Shown piece after piece: positions 37,292 through 47,292 of a stretch of DNA of 64,000 bases. Under the pieces are notes generated by a model. The model worked only from the letters and a program-made list of their open reading frames with translations. It searched no databases and was not told the DNA's origin. Source of the stretch: Salana multivorans (GTDB lineage Bacteria; Actinomycetota; Actinomycetes; Actinomycetales; Beutenbergiaceae); contig NZ_RKHQ01000001.1 in NCBI RefSeq assembly GCF_003751805.1, forward strand, positions 434,001 through 498,000. The letters run 5' to 3'. The stretch's first letter is position 1. Each line of letters begins with the position of its first letter. The position numbers and the translations under genes were made by a program.

Positions 37292-38401
37292 TCAGTCGCT
37301 GAGTCGGCGGTGGCGGCTCAGCCGCCGGAGGCCGCCGGCGTCGGGCCGCTCGGCCGTCGCCTCTGCGACGGCCGCCAGGCGCGCGCGAGCCGCGTCGAGG
37401 TCGAGATCCACGCCGATCGCGACGAGCTCACCGGTCGGCGGCGGCGGCGTGAGCCGCGCGACGTTGACGGACCGCCCCACGACGTTGACGACGTACCCGC
37501 GCTCGGCCCGCGGACCCCGCACGCGCACCCGCCCCTTGAGCCGGTAGGCACCCGGCGGCGGGTCCTCGAGCAGGTCGACGAGCTCCGAGGGCGAGACCGG
37601 CCCCGCCAGCCGGACCGAGGCTGCCAGCGCGGCCACGTGGTCATGGCCGTGGCCGTGCCCCGTGTGGTCGCCCCCGTGATCGTGCCCCTCGCCCTCGCCC
37701 GAGGCAGCCTCGCGGATCAGCCGGGCGATCGGCAGCTCGTCGACCGGGTCGGAGTCGGAGGCCGCGTCGAACACCAGCGCCGGGTCGACGGCGCCGCGTC
37801 GGGCGACGACGATCGGGGCCACCGGGTTGCGCTCGCGAACCCGGGCGCGGATGCGGGCGACCACCCCGTCGCGCTCCCCCGCCGGCAGCAGGTCCGTCTT
37901 GCCGACCACGACGAGCGTCGCGGCCGCGTAGCGCGCGGGCGGCTCGGGGCGGACGTCGACGGTGTCGGCGTGCGCGACGGCGTCGACCACCTCGATCACC
38001 CCGCCGGGACGGACGCGCTCCACACCGCTGAACCGGATGAGCCGCGCCAGCGCCAGGGGCTCGGCGGCCCCGCTGGCCTCGACGATGATCGCGTCGAGGC
38101 GCAGCCGCGGCTGGGCGAGCCGCTCCAGCGCGTCGTCGAGCCCGCCGGCGTCGGGCAGGCAGCACAGGCACCCGCCCGAGATAGCGGCCGCCTCGTCCAC
38201 CTGACCGGCCACCAGCGCGGCGTCGACGTTGAGCTCGCCGAAGTCGTTGACGACGACACCGAGCCGGGCACCGGGCCGGCGCAGCAGGTGGTTGAGCAGG
38301 CTCGTCTTGCCCGCGCCGAGGTAGCCGGTCACCGCGACGACCGGCACGCGGTCCGGCGGCCCGACGGTTCGCGCCGGCGACGTGCGCTGCCCGATCACCA
38401 C
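37292..38401 (-). CDS. CobW/COG0523-family GTPase metallochaperone
   Basis: The 369-residue protein has a Walker A loop GYLGAGKTS (26-34), the family CxCC metal motif at C78-C80-C81 (GGCLCC), a GKTD guanine motif (167-170), a histidine run at 240-255 (GHDHGGDHTGHGHGHDH) and the C-terminal CobW domain. COG0523 GTPases deliver zinc or cobalt to client enzymes under scarcity. The GTG at 38401 is chosen because GGAGG lies 9 nt upstream; the next codon is another possible GTG. It closely follows the methyltransferase of the redox operon. Confidence 0.92.
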   Translation of the reverse strand: MVIGQRTSPARTVGPPDRVPVVAVTGYLGAGKTSLLNHLLRRPGARLGVVVNDFGELNVDAALVAGQVDEAAAISGGCLCCLPDAGGLDDALERLAQPRLRLDAIIVEASGAAEPLALARLIRFSGVERVRPGGVIEVVDAVAHADTVDVRPEPPARYAAATLVVVGKTDLLPAGERDGVVARIRARVRERNPVAPIVVARRGAVDPALVFDAASDSDPVDELPIARLIREAASGEGEGHDHGGDHTGHGHGHDHVAALAASVRLAGPVSPSELVDLLEDPPPGAYRLKGRVRVRGPRAERGYVVNVVGRSVNVARLTPPPPTGELVAIGVDLDLDAARARLAAVAEATAERPDAGGLRRLSRHRRLSD

Positions 38402-38405
38402 CCGG

Positions 38406-39056
38406 TCACGCCTCCGGCGAGCCGCCGGGCCTGCGCTGCACGAGCACGACCGCGTCGAGCAGCGTGGCGGGGCTGCCGTCGGGCGCCGTCGCTTCGCGCT
38501 CCCGCGTCTCGCAGACGAGCACCTCCCAGTGCGCCGCGTCGAGCGCGAGGGCGGCGAGGTCCTCCTCGGGCGTGGGGAACGGGTGGTCGTGGACCATCGC
38601 GTGGTCGGACCAGGACGGCGCCGCCGCGTGCGCGAGCAGGAGCAGCCGGCCGCCGGGGGCGACGAAGCCGGTCGCCCGCCGCAGGATGTCCTCGCGCGGG
38701 ATGGGCACCGGCCAGGACTGGAGGAACGACGCGCAGACCAGGTCGTACTCCCCCGGTGCCCGCCACGTGGCCAGGTCCGCGGCCTCCAGGCGCAGCTCGC
38801 CCTCGCCGAGGCCCGCGGCCGAGGCGGCGGCGCGACCGCGCGCGATCGCGGTCGGCGAGAGGTCGACGCCGGTGACCGTCCAGCCGTTCCGGGCCAGCCA
38901 CACGGCGTCGCCGCCCTCACCGCAGCCGAGATCGAGCGCTCGCCCCGGCGGGAGGGCGCTGGCGACGACGGCGACGACGCGGTTGACCCGGCCCGACCAC
39001 ACGCGCTCGGCGTCCGCGTAGCGGGCCTCCCAGAACGAGGCGGCCGTCTCCGTCAT
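38406..39056 (-). CDS. Class I SAM-dependent methyltransferase (TehB-like)
   Basis: The 216-residue protein has WEARYADAERVWSGRVN at the start and the SAM motif ALDLGCGEGGDAVWLARNGW, then VTGVDLSPTAIARGR, typical of the TehB/Tam-like subgroup that often methylates thiols, metalloids or small molecules. ATGA overlap with the upstream thioredoxin-reductase-like gene indicates a joint operon, controlled by the divergent XRE-cupin regulator. The substrate is unknown. Confidence 0.88.
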   Translation of the reverse strand: MTETAASFWEARYADAERVWSGRVNRVVAVVASALPPGRALDLGCGEGGDAVWLARNGWTVTGVDLSPTAIARGRAAASAAGLGEGELRLEAADLATWRAPGEYDLVCASFLQSWPVPIPREDILRRATGFVAPGGRLLLLAHAAAPSWSDHAMVHDHPFPTPEEDLAALALDAAHWEVLVCETREREATAPDGSPATLLDAVVLVQRRPGGSPEA

Positions 39057-40021
39057 GATCCGGCCCCCTCGCGGGCGGCGCCGGCGAGGTCGAAGTCCTC
39101 CTCGACGAGGGCGCCGTTGACGGCGCCACCCGTGAACGCACCCGCGCCGATCGCCATCGGCACGTTGGCCATCGGGTTGACGACGTTGCCGACCGCCCAG
39201 ACGCGCTCGTGACTGGTCCTGCCCGTCGGGTCGACGGCGAGGAACGAGCCGAGCCCGAACGGCAGGTCGGCCCGGGCGAGGCCGAGGTCGGCGAGGAAGG
39301 CGTCGTGGGGACGCGGGGCGCCGGCCGTGAAGATCGCGTCCAGCTCCACGACGCGGCCATCGGCGGTGCGCACCCCCGTGACCCGCGGTCCGTCCCCGAG
39401 CACCTCGACCACGGGCTCGGCGACGACCTCGACGCCTCGGCTCCGCAGCCGGGCCTCCTCGCCGGGGTCGAGCGGCCCGAGCGCGCCGGCCAGCAGCGTG
39501 ACGCGGTCGCTCCACTGGCGCACGAGCCGCGCCTGGTGCAGTGCCATCGGCGACGTCGCGAGGATGCCGATCCGCTCGTCGCGCACCTCCCAGCCGTGGC
39601 AGTAGGGGCAGTGCAGGACGCTCGTTCCCCAGCGCTCGGCGAGGCCGGGCAGGTCCGGCAGCTCGTCCGTCAGCCCGGTCGCGACGACGAGCGCGCGGGC
39701 GAGCTCGACGCCGCCGTCGGCGAGGGTCACGGCGAGCCGGGCGCCCTCGTCCCGCACGGTCTCGACGGCGCCGTCCCGCAACTCGACGCCGTAGTCGGCC
39801 ACCTCGCCCCTGCCCCGCAGCAGGAGGTCGGCCGGTGGGGTGCCCTCGTTGCCGAGGACGCCGTGCATGTGGTCGGCGAACCGGTTCCGGGGGCTGCCGG
39901 CATCGACGACGAGGACGCGGCGTCGCGCGCGGCCGAGGAGGAGGGCGGCCGAGAGGCCGGCGGCCCCACCGCCGATCACGATGGCGTCCCACGTGGCGCC
40001 GGGGTCTGCTGAGGTGCTCAT
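39053..40021 (-). CDS. Thioredoxin-reductase-like NAD(P)/FAD oxidoreductase
   Basis: The 322-residue protein has the FAD-binding Rossmann motif AIVIGGGAAGLSAALLLGRA, the redox-active pair in HCPYCHGWE, and a final FAD contact around VWAVGNVVNPMANVPMAIG. The second Rossmann motif, for NADPH, is degenerate (GILATSPMALHQARLV). This set fits small thioredoxin-reductase-like flavoproteins that often pair with methyltransferases and XRE-cupin regulators. The partner substrate is unknown. It is divergent from its probable regulator. Confidence 0.9.
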   Translation of the reverse strand: MSTSADPGATWDAIVIGGGAAGLSAALLLGRARRRVLVVDAGSPRNRFADHMHGVLGNEGTPPADLLLRGRGEVADYGVELRDGAVETVRDEGARLAVTLADGGVELARALVVATGLTDELPDLPGLAERWGTSVLHCPYCHGWEVRDERIGILATSPMALHQARLVRQWSDRVTLLAGALGPLDPGEEARLRSRGVEVVAEPVVEVLGDGPRVTGVRTADGRVVELDAIFTAGAPRPHDAFLADLGLARADLPFGLGSFLAVDPTGRTSHERVWAVGNVVNPMANVPMAIGAGAFTGGAVNGALVEEDFDLAGAAREGAGS

Positions 40022-40059
40022 GGGACCAGTCCAGGCGACACATGGCAGAATGGCAAGCA

Positions 40060-40080
40060 CTCTTGCGGTATTGGCAAGAG
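40060..40080. promoter_or_regulatory. Operator between the oxidoreductase and XRE genes
   Basis: CTCTTGC-N7-GCAAGAG is a perfect 7-bp-arm inverted repeat. A further half site GGCAAGC lies at 40052. The site is 24 bp before the XRE start and 39 bp from the oxidoreductase start, suited to dual control. Confidence 0.65.
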
Positions 40081-40103
40081 GGATCGCCAGCCAGGAGGCC
40101 GAC

Positions 40104-40682
40104 GTGCACGAGGAGCTGTCCCAGGTCGGTGCCCGGCTGCGCGCGGCCCGGCACGCCCGCGGGTGGACGCTGGAGGAGCTCGCGGCGCGGGCCGAGATGT
40201 CGACGAGCACGCTGTCGCGCCTGGAGTCGGGCAAGCGACAGGCCAGCCTCGAGCTGCTGCTGCCGCTCACCCGCCAGCTCGGCATCCGCATCGACGACCT
40301 CGTCCGTCTCGACGCCCCCGACCCACGGGTGCGCCGGCCGGCGATCCGGCGCGACGGCCTCGTCGTGGCGCCGCTCGCCCCCGAGGGCTCGCCGGTCGAC
40401 ACCTACAAGATCACCTACCCGCCCGCGCGGGAGCTGCCGGAGCTGCGGGTCCACGACGGCTACGAGTGGCTCTACGTCCTCGCCGGGCGCCTCCGGCTCC
40501 GCCTCGGCGAGCAGGACCTCGTGCTCACCCGCGGCGAGGCGGCCGAGTTCGACACGCGGATCCCGCACGCCATCTCGGCCGCCGGGGGTCGTCCGGCCCA
40601 GGTCATCAGCATCTTCAACGACGGTGGCGCCCGCATCCACACCCGCGTCGTCGCGGACGGCTCGGCCGAGCCCGACGACTGA
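40104..40682 (+). CDS. XRE-cupin transcriptional regulator
   Basis: The 192-residue protein has an N-terminal Cro/CI HTH (LRAARHARGWTLEELAARAE, then MSTSTLSRLESGKRQ) and a C-terminal cupin barrel (DGYEWLYVLAGRLRLRLGEQ through PHAISAAGG). The AGGAGG ribosome site 5 nt before the GTG decides the start; the frame opens much further upstream. Its position, divergent from the oxidoreductase and methyltransferase genes, suggests it controls them through the inverted repeat in between. The cupin ligand is unknown. Confidence 0.9.
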   Translation: MHEELSQVGARLRAARHARGWTLEELAARAEMSTSTLSRLESGKRQASLELLLPLTRQLGIRIDDLVRLDAPDPRVRRPAIRRDGLVVAPLAPEGSPVDTYKITYPPARELPELRVHDGYEWLYVLAGRLRLRLGEQDLVLTRGEAAEFDTRIPHAISAAGGRPAQVISIFNDGGARIHTRVVADGSAEPDD

Positions 40683-40728
40683 CGCACGCCGAGGTCGGTC
40701 CCCCGCGCCGCCCCCGGCGCTCGGGGCG

Positions 40729-41622
40729 TCAGGCCCGGGCGGCGGCGATGGCCGCGAACTCCTCGATCGTGAGCGTCTCGCCGCGCCGGGTCGGGTCGAT
40801 GCCGGCGGAACGCAGCGCGTCCTCGGCGGCCTGCGGCGACCCGGCCCACCCCGCGAGCGCCGCGCGGAGCGTCTTGCGACGCTGGGCGAACGCCGCGTCG
40901 ACGACGGCGAAGACGGACTCCCGCTCGACTCCTGACGCGACGGCCACCGCCGGCGGGTCGCGGCGGACGAGCCGGACCAGCGAGGAGTCGACGTTGGGGG
41001 TCGGCCAGAAGATCGTGCGACCGACCTTGCCGGCGCCGCTGGCCGCGGCGTACCAGGCGGCCTTCGCCGAGGGGATGCCGTAGATCTTCGACCCGGGCGC
41101 AGCCGCGATCCGGTCCGCGACCTCCGCCTGGACCATGACGAGGACCTCCTCGAGCGAGCCGAACCGCTCGAGCATCGTGAGCAGCACGGGAACCGCCACG
41201 TTGTACGGCAGGTTGGCCACGAGCCGGGTGGGCGGCTCGCCGTCGAACGTCACGTCGTCGACGGCCATCGCGTCCGCCGGCACGACGCGCAGCCGGTCGG
41301 CCACCTCGGGCGCCCGCGCCGCGACCGTCGACGGGAGCCGCTGCGCGAGCACGGGATCGATCTCGACGGCGACGACGCGCGCCCCCGCCTCGAGCAGACC
41401 GAGCGTGAGCGAGCCGAGCCCCGGCCCGACCTCGACGACGACCTCGCCGGGGCGGACGCCGGCGGACCGGACGATGCGGCGGACCGTCCCGGGATCGGTG
41501 ACGAAGTTCTGGCCCAGCGTCTTGGTCGGACGGACCCCGGTCAGCCCGAGCAGCTCGCGCACGTCCGAGGTGGTGAGCAGCGGCAGCTCGGGGCGGTCGG
41601 CGGTCTCGGAGGCGTCGGGCAC
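40729..41622 (-). CDS. rsmA: 16S rRNA dimethyladenosine transferase
   Basis: The 297-residue protein has [23 protein letters not shown] motif [15 protein letters not shown], acidic [10 protein letters not shown], and the catalytic [16 protein letters not shown]. This is RsmA/KsgA, which dimethylates A1518 and A1519 of 16S rRNA in small-subunit assembly. The GTG at 41622 gives typical length. It lies downstream of the G5-domain gene and tatD-metG on one strand, the conserved actinobacterial order. Confidence 0.96.
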   Translation of the reverse strand: MPDASETADRPELPLLTTSDVRELLGLTGVRPTKTLGQNFVTDPGTVRRIVRSAGVRPGEVVVEVGPGLGSLTLGLLEAGARVVAVEIDPVLAQRLPSTVAARAPEVADRLRVVPADAMAVDDVTFDGEPPTRLVANLPYNVAVPVLLTMLERFGSLEEVLVMVQAEVADRIAAAPGSKIYGIPSAKAAWYAAASGAGKVGRTIFWPTPNVDSSLVRLVRRDPPAVAVASGVERESVFAVVDAAFAQRRKTLRAALAGWAGSPQAAEDALRSAGIDPTRRGETLTIEEFAAIAAARA

Positions 41623-41663
41623 CCCAGCAGGGTACTCGGACCCGACGAGCACGACCCGGGGAG

Positions 41664-42770
41664 CTACTTGATGTAGACGTCCAGCCAGAGCGGGCTGGAG
41701 CTGCACGTGGCGCAGGTGTCGTAGACCTTGCCGGAGGAACCGAACGGCGTCGAGTAGACGGTGCCGTGCGCCACCCCGTACGGGGCGGCGAGGACGATGT
41801 AGCCGTCGCCGTCGGCGACGTACCCGTCGCCGTTGACGTGCCGGCCGGGGATCGAGAGGCCGCCGCCGGGCAGGACGCTCTGCGAGTAGTAGGTGAACTT
41901 CTTGCCGTCCCAGTTGACGACGCCGGCCCGCTTGAACTGCGCGAGCGTGTACTCGGCGCTCGTGCTCGCGGTGCCGCCGGAGCTGGCGCCCGACCCGGCG
42001 TCCGAGCCGCCGCCGGAGTCGCCACCGCCGGTGGCGGGTGCCGCGACGACGACGGGCTTGCGGGTCCCGACCTCCACGACCTCCGTCACGGGGTCGCTCA
42101 CCACCGCGGAGAGGAGCTGGGTGCGGGAGACCTCGACGCCGTCGATGTAGCGCACGGTGCTCGTGACGTTGGCGACGCCGTCCGCGCCCTCCTGGACGAC
42201 GCGGGTCTTGCCGAGGTCGAGCGAGCCGGTGTTCCGCTCCTCGGTCTCGTGCGGGGTGGTCACCTGCTCGGTGACCGTCCCGGTCGTGACGCGGCCGATC
42301 CTGACCTCGGCGCCCTCGACCGGTGGGGCGGACAGGTCGATCGCGATGTCGTCGTCCCAGCCGACGACGATGCCGGCCTGCGCGAGCGCATCGCCGAAGG
42401 TCTCGGCGGCCGTCGTCAGCTCGTAGGTCTCACCGTCGACGACGACCGTGAACGTGACGCCGGCGCCGTCGAGCAGGGCCGCGCGCTCGGCGCGCGAGAC
42501 GGTCGGGAAGAGGCCGCGCACCTCGTCGGCGGCGAGCGTGGCGGCGAGGGGGACGTCCTTGCTCTCGGCAAACGTCACGGACGGCGATGGCGCCGCGGCG
42601 GCCGGGTCGGTCCCGCCGTCGAACGGCGCGAGCCAGACGAGCGTCCCGATGGCGACGCCGAGCGCAGCGACGCCGCCGATCGCCGCGGTCTTGCGACCGC
42701 GCGAGCCGGCTCGTTCGGTCACGTCCGAGACCTCAGACACCACCTGACACACCTCCACGCCGCGGGACAA
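41664..42770 (-). CDS. RpfB-like cell-wall protein with DUF348 and G5 domains
   Basis: The 368-residue protein has a cytoplasmic tail, one membrane anchor (about 30-50), an RpfB-type ubiquitin-like DUF348 domain ([23 protein letters not shown]), and a G5 domain ending in [15 protein letters not shown] Gly/Ser linker follows, then a C-terminal domain ([20 protein letters not shown] to WLDVYIK). The lysozyme-like Rpf domain with its conserved Glu is absent. The C-terminal domain instead suggests a beta-barrel peptidoglycan-associated module with one CATC cysteine pair. Placement between tatD and rsmA is exactly that of rpfB. The start may be a few codons later. Confidence 0.85.
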   Translation of the reverse strand: MSRGVEVCQVVSEVSDVTERAGSRGRKTAAIGGVAALGVAIGTLVWLAPFDGGTDPAAAAPSPSVTFAESKDVPLAATLAADEVRGLFPTVSRAERAALLDGAGVTFTVVVDGETYELTTAAETFGDALAQAGIVVGWDDDIAIDLSAPPVEGAEVRIGRVTTGTVTEQVTTPHETEERNTGSLDLGKTRVVQEGADGVANVTSTVRYIDGVEVSRTQLLSAVVSDPVTEVVEVGTRKPVVVAAPATGGGDSGGGSDAGSGASSGGTASTSAEYTLAQFKRAGVVNWDGKKFTYYSQSVLPGGGLSIPGRHVNGDGYVADGDGYIVLAAPYGVAHGTVYSTPFGSSGKVYDTCATCSSSPLWLDVYIK

Positions 42771-42863
42771 CCTTTCAACGGTAACCCCGTCGGCGGCTCC
42801 TGACCAGGGCCCGTGGCGGCCGGCACACGTCGGACGCGTCCGCCGCGGGCCGCCGACGCGCGA

Positions 42864-43820
42864 CTACCAGGGGCCGTAGAGGCCCTCGGCGGTCGCGGCC
42901 GTCACGGCGCAGACGCGCTCCAGCGGCTCGTCGCGGACCCGGGCGATCTCGCGCAGCGTCGCCGGCAGGAGGTAGGGCGAGTTCGGCCGGCCGCGGTCGG
43001 GGTGCGGCGTGAGGTAGGGCGCGTCGGTCTCGGTGAGCAGCAGCTCGAGCGGCACCGACCCGACCGCAGCGCGGAGCTGGTCGTTCGCGCGGAACGTGAC
43101 GGGACCGGCGATCGAGAGGTACCAGCCGTGCTCGGCGCAGGTCCGGGCGAGCTCGACGTCGCCGGAGAAGCAGTGGAACACCGTGCGCTCGGGGGCGCCG
43201 TCGGCCAGGAGGATCTCGACGACGTCCGCGTGCGCGTCCCGGTCGTGGATCTGCAGCGGCAGGCCGAGCTCCTTCGCGAGGGCGACGTGGGCCCGGAACG
43301 CCTCGCGCTGCACCGCGCGGCCGCGCGGGCCGGCGCGGAAGAAGTCCAGCCCCGTCTCGCCGATGGCGCGGAACCGCGGGTTGGCGCGAACGGTGGCGGC
43401 GACGAGGGCGATCGCCTCGTCGAGCTGGAGGTCGTGCCGCGGGCGAGGGTCGGGGTCGAGCCCGTCCGGCGCGATCTCGCGCACGCCAGCGTGGAGCGCG
43501 GCCTCGTTCGGGTGGATCGCCGCCGCGGCCAGGACGCCGACGCCCGCGAGCACGCCGTCCTCGAGGTCTCGCAGGAAGGCGTCCGTCCACCGGATCGCGT
43601 CGACGTCGCAGGCCACCGTGACGACGCGATCGACGCCGACGCCGGCCGCCCGCCCGAGGTGGGCGGCCAGCGGCACGGGCGCGTCGTCGTCCTCGCTCGC
43701 CCCCCAGCCCGGCGCCACCCACTCCGCGAGCGAGTCGAGGTGGGTGTGGTCGTCGACGACGGGACCCGGCAGCGGCTCGGGCGCCGGCGGCCAGCCGGTC
43801 GGGCGATGCTTGCGTGACAT
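42864..43820 (-). CDS. tatD: TatD-family metal-dependent hydrolase
   Basis: The 318-residue protein has the metal-binding DDHTHLDS near the start, RAIGETGLDFFRAG with the bridging glutamate, LQIHDRDAHADVVEIL, FHCFSGDVELAR, and the final LLLTETDAPYLTP. These are the TatD TIM-barrel motifs for 3'-5' DNA/RNA exonuclease or D-aminoacyl-tRNA-related activity. It lies just after metG, in conserved metG-tatD-rpfB-rsmA order. Confidence 0.95.
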   Translation of the reverse strand: MSRKHRPTGWPPAPEPLPGPVVDDHTHLDSLAEWVAPGWGASEDDDAPVPLAAHLGRAAGVGVDRVVTVACDVDAIRWTDAFLRDLEDGVLAGVGVLAAAAIHPNEAALHAGVREIAPDGLDPDPRPRHDLQLDEAIALVAATVRANPRFRAIGETGLDFFRAGPRGRAVQREAFRAHVALAKELGLPLQIHDRDAHADVVEILLADGAPERTVFHCFSGDVELARTCAEHGWYLSIAGPVTFRANDQLRAAVGSVPLELLLTETDAPYLTPHPDRGRPNSPYLLPATLREIARVRDEPLERVCAVTAATAEGLYGPW

Positions 43821-43822
43821 GC

Positions 43823-45652
43823 TCACTCGGCCTTGAGGCGCTCGATCTCCTCGGCGATGGTCTCGTCGGTCAGCTTCGTGAAGACCGGCGTGGGCTTCTC
43901 GACGGGGGTGCCCGGCACGACGTCGACCCGCTCCCAGGCGCCGACCGTCTCGCCGAGGCGGTAGTCGCCCGTGATGACGGGGTAGGCGCGCGTCGCGTCG
44001 TCGAGGTCGGTGACCTCCTCGACCACCGGCTGCGGCGCGAGCGGGCCGGGGACGCCGAACAGGTCGTGGACCTGGTCGCTGGAGTGCGGCAGGAACGGCG
44101 CAAGCAGGCGCGAGCAGTCGGCGACCGCCTGCGACATCGTGTGCAGGACGGTGCCGAGGCGTTCGCGGTCGGTCTTGAGCGTCCAGGGCTGCTGCTGGCT
44201 CACGTACCGGTTGACCTCGCTCACGACGCGCATGGCCTCGCCGACGGCCGCGCGCTGACGGTGGCCGCGGACGAGGTCGCCGACGCGGGTGAACCCGGCA
44301 TCGGTCAGCTCCAGCAGCTCCAGGTCGGCGGTGGTGCGCTCGGCCGGCGTCGGGATCTCGCCGAAGTTCTTGTGGACGAGCGTGGCCGTCCGGTTGACGA
44401 GGTTGCCCCAGCCGGCGACGAGCTCGTCGTTGGTCCGGCGCTGGAACTCCTCCCACGTGAAGTCGGCGTCGGAGGACTCCGGGCCGGCGGCCGCGATGAA
44501 GTAGCGCAGCGCGTCGGGCTGGAAGCGGGAGAGCATGTCGCGCACGTAGATGACGACGCCGCGGCTCGTGGAGAACTGCTGGCCGGCGACGTTGAGGTAC
44601 TCGCTGGAGACGACCTCGGTCGGCAGGTTGAGGTGGCCGAACGCGCCCGGCTGGCCGCCGAGGCTGCCCTGGCCGTTGTAGCCCAGCAGCTCACCGGGCC
44701 AGATCTGGGAGTGGAACGTGATGTTGTCCTTGCCCATGAAGTAGTAGGACAGGGCCATCGGGTCGTTCCACCACTCGCGCCAGCGCTGCGCGGTCTCGGC
44801 GGTCAGCTCACCGGTGCCGCCCGCGCGCAGGTCCTCGCGGCGGGCCCACTCGATGCTGGCCGAGAGGTAGCCGACGACGGCGTCGAACCAGACGTACAGG
44901 CGCTTGCCCGGGTTCTCCTCCCAGCCGACCAGCGGGACGGGGATGCCCCAGTCGATGTCCCGGGTCATGGCGCGCGGGCGCACGTCCTGCAGGAGGTTGC
45001 GGGAGAAGTTGAGGACGTTGGGACGCCAGTTCGAGCGGGTCTCGAGCCAGGCGGCGATCGCGTCGGCCAGGGCCGGCAGGTCGAGGAAGAAGTGCTCGGT
45101 CTCGATGAAGACGGGCGTCTCGCCGTTGATCCGGCTGCGCGGCTCCTTGAGCTCCGAGGCGTCGAGCTGGTTGCCGCAGTTGTCGCACTGGTCGCCGCGG
45201 GCGTGCGGGTAGGAGCAGATGGGACAGATGCCCTCGATGTAGCGGTCCGGGAGGGTGCGGCCCGTGCTCGGGGAGATGGCGCCGACGGTGGTCTGCTCGA
45301 TCATGTAGCCGTTGGCGTGGACCTGGCGGAACAGCTCCTGCGCGACCGCGTAGTGGTTGCGCGTGGTGGTGCGGGTGAACAGGTCGTAGGTGAGCCCGAG
45401 CTGGGCGAGGTCCTCCACGATGACGCGGTTGTACCGGTCGGCGAGCACCTGCGGGGCGACGCCCTCCTGCTCGGCCTGGACGAGGATCGGGGTGCCGTGC
45501 TCGTCCGTGCCGGAGACCATGAGCACGTCGTGCCCCGCCATGCGCATGTACCGGCTGAACACGTCGGAGGGAACGCCGAAGCCGGCGACATGACCGATGT
45601 GCCGCGGGCCGTTGGCGTAGGGCCAGGCGACGGCGGAGAGGATGTGGCTCAC
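43823..45652 (-). CDS. metG: Methionyl-tRNA synthetase
   Basis: The 609-residue protein charges initiator and elongator tRNA-Met. It has the HIGH motif in [10 protein letters not shown], the zinc knuckle [18 protein letters not shown], the KMSKS-equivalent QQFSTSRG, and the class I catalytic core with [11 protein letters not shown]. The anticodon-binding helical domain follows; a short C-terminal extension lacks the tRNA-binding EMAP domain. Length and motifs indicate a complete gene. Confidence 0.97.
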   Translation of the reverse strand: MSHILSAVAWPYANGPRHIGHVAGFGVPSDVFSRYMRMAGHDVLMVSGTDEHGTPILVQAEQEGVAPQVLADRYNRVIVEDLAQLGLTYDLFTRTTTRNHYAVAQELFRQVHANGYMIEQTTVGAISPSTGRTLPDRYIEGICPICSYPHARGDQCDNCGNQLDASELKEPRSRINGETPVFIETEHFFLDLPALADAIAAWLETRSNWRPNVLNFSRNLLQDVRPRAMTRDIDWGIPVPLVGWEENPGKRLYVWFDAVVGYLSASIEWARREDLRAGGTGELTAETAQRWREWWNDPMALSYYFMGKDNITFHSQIWPGELLGYNGQGSLGGQPGAFGHLNLPTEVVSSEYLNVAGQQFSTSRGVVIYVRDMLSRFQPDALRYFIAAAGPESSDADFTWEEFQRRTNDELVAGWGNLVNRTATLVHKNFGEIPTPAERTTADLELLELTDAGFTRVGDLVRGHRQRAAVGEAMRVVSEVNRYVSQQQPWTLKTDRERLGTVLHTMSQAVADCSRLLAPFLPHSSDQVHDLFGVPGPLAPQPVVEEVTDLDDATRAYPVITGDYRLGETVGAWERVDVVPGTPVEKPTPVFTKLTDETIAEEIERLKAE

Positions 45653-45966
45653 GGGGTCAGCAGTCTAGTGAGCGGCGCGGTCACCGCGGGCGGGGCAGGT
45701 GCCGGTCGACGGGTCGGGCACCCGCCACCGAGCAGAGTCCACGTGGCCGGACGCGGAGACGGAGGGCCTCGCTCGCAGGTGACCGGCGGCCGCCGTGCAC
45801 CTGGACCGATGGATGTCAGGCGCGACCACGGCGCTCGAGGCGAAGCCCACGCACTACGCCGCGTGCCACGAGAGCCAGCCCTGGTGGACTGGTCTCGCGA
45901 TGAGGGTCAGGGGCCCGAAGGGTCGAGCCCCGTGAGCTGCCCGGCCGGTGCAGACGTTCCGGGAGC
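45653..45966. other. Intergenic stretch without a supported gene
   Basis: These 314 bases lie between the metG start and the aminotransferase stop. A 61-codon frame on the minus strand (45665-45850) has no ribosome site or recognisable sequence. One weak 5-bp hairpin occurs near 45,911. The metG promoter should be here but I could not place it. Confidence 0.5.
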
Positions 45967-47163
45967 TCAGCCCTGCAGGCGCGTGAGCCCTCGCTTGATC
46001 GCGCGGGCGGCCTGGGCGATCCGCTGCTCGTTCTCGATGAGCGCGAACCGGACGAACGCGTCGCCGCCGGCCCCGAACCCCACGCCGGGCGAGACCGCGA
46101 CGTCGCACTCGCGCACCAGGTGCGTCGCGAACTCGATCGAGCCCATCTCGCGGTAGGGCTCGGGGATGCGAGCCCAGGCGAACATCGTCCCGCGCGGCCG
46201 GTGGATCTCCCACCCGGCGCGGGCCAGCCCGTCCACGAGCGCGTTGCGACGCGACTCGTAGACGTCGGAGAGCTCGCGCGGATAGTCGGTCGCCTCGTTG
46301 AGCGTCACCGTCGCGGCGATCTGGATCGGCTGGAAGGTCCCGTAGTCGAGGTAGCTCTTGAGCTGCGTGAGCGCGGCGATGACGTCGGGCCGGCCCAGCA
46401 TGAACGCCACCCGCCAGCCGGCCATCGAGTACGACTTCGTCAGCGAGTACAGCTCGACGGCCACCTCCTTGGCGCCCTCGCACTGCAGGATCGACGGCGG
46501 CTGCCAGCCGTCGAAGCACATGTCGGCGTACGCGAGGTCGTGCACCAGTGCGACGTCGCGCTCCCGCGCCCAGTCGACGAGCCGCTGCAGGTCGGCGAGC
46601 TCGACCGTCGCCGTCGTCGGGTTGTGCGGGAAGGACAGGACGACCACGCGCGGCTTGGGCGACCCCAGCTCCCACGCCTCCATCACCCGGTCGACGTAGC
46701 TGGCGCCGCTCGGACCGTCCTCCTCGAGGCCGATCGGCACCTGCAGGGTCGAGGCGCCCGCGAAGTACGGCCCCCAGATGTGGATCGGGTAGCTCGGCGT
46801 CGGGACGATCGCGGTGTCACCGGGCTGCAGCAGCACCCACATGAGGTGGCTGAACCCCTCCTTGGCGCCGATCGTCGTGAGGATCTCCCGCTCGGGGTCG
46901 AGCGTCACGCCGAAGCGTCGCTCGTACACACCCGCGACCGCCTCGCGCAGCTTCGGGATGCCGCGCGAGCTGGAGTAGCGGTGGTTGCGCGTGTTGTGGG
47001 CGGCCTCGGCCAGCTTGTCGACGGCGATCTGCGGGCTCGGCAGGTCCGGGTTGCCGAAGCCGAGGTCCACGACGTCCCGACCGGCGCGCCGGGCCTCGAC
47101 CTTGAGCCCGTCGATGATGGTGAACACGTACGGGGGCAGGCCCGAGATGCGCCGGAAGTCCAT
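45967..47163 (-). CDS. Pyridoxal-phosphate aminotransferase (AlaC type)
   Basis: The 398-residue class I/II aminotransferase begins with FRRISGLPPYVFTIIDGLK and carries VDLGFGNPDLPSP, the PLP-stacking and substrate residues SYPIHIWG and LSFPHNPTTA, the cofactor loop LVHDLAYADMCFDG, and the Schiff-base lysine in SLTKSYSMAGWR. Sequence style matches alanine-pyruvate or methionine transaminases of the AlaC/YfdZ group. It is divergent from pncA; no operon partner is seen. Confidence 0.92.
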   Translation of the reverse strand: MDFRRISGLPPYVFTIIDGLKVEARRAGRDVVDLGFGNPDLPSPQIAVDKLAEAAHNTRNHRYSSSRGIPKLREAVAGVYERRFGVTLDPEREILTTIGAKEGFSHLMWVLLQPGDTAIVPTPSYPIHIWGPYFAGASTLQVPIGLEEDGPSGASYVDRVMEAWELGSPKPRVVVLSFPHNPTTATVELADLQRLVDWARERDVALVHDLAYADMCFDGWQPPSILQCEGAKEVAVELYSLTKSYSMAGWRVAFMLGRPDVIAALTQLKSYLDYGTFQPIQIAATVTLNEATDYPRELSDVYESRRNALVDGLARAGWEIHRPRGTMFAWARIPEPYREMGSIEFATHLVRECDVAVSPGVGFGAGGDAFVRFALIENEQRIAQAARAIKRGLTRLQG

Positions 47164-47292
47164 GGCGAGAACCTACTCGCGTTCGAGGACGGGCGGGCGC
47201 GGGGGACCGGAGCCCGGACGGAGCCGACCGGCCGGCCGGGTCGGCCGGTGACCGCACTCACGACGTCTGGACCCGTCATCTAGCCTGGAGCG

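Noticed and set aside
45665-45850. 61-codon frame in the metG-aminotransferase gap
   Set aside because: No ribosome site, no motif, composition of non-coding GC-rich DNA.
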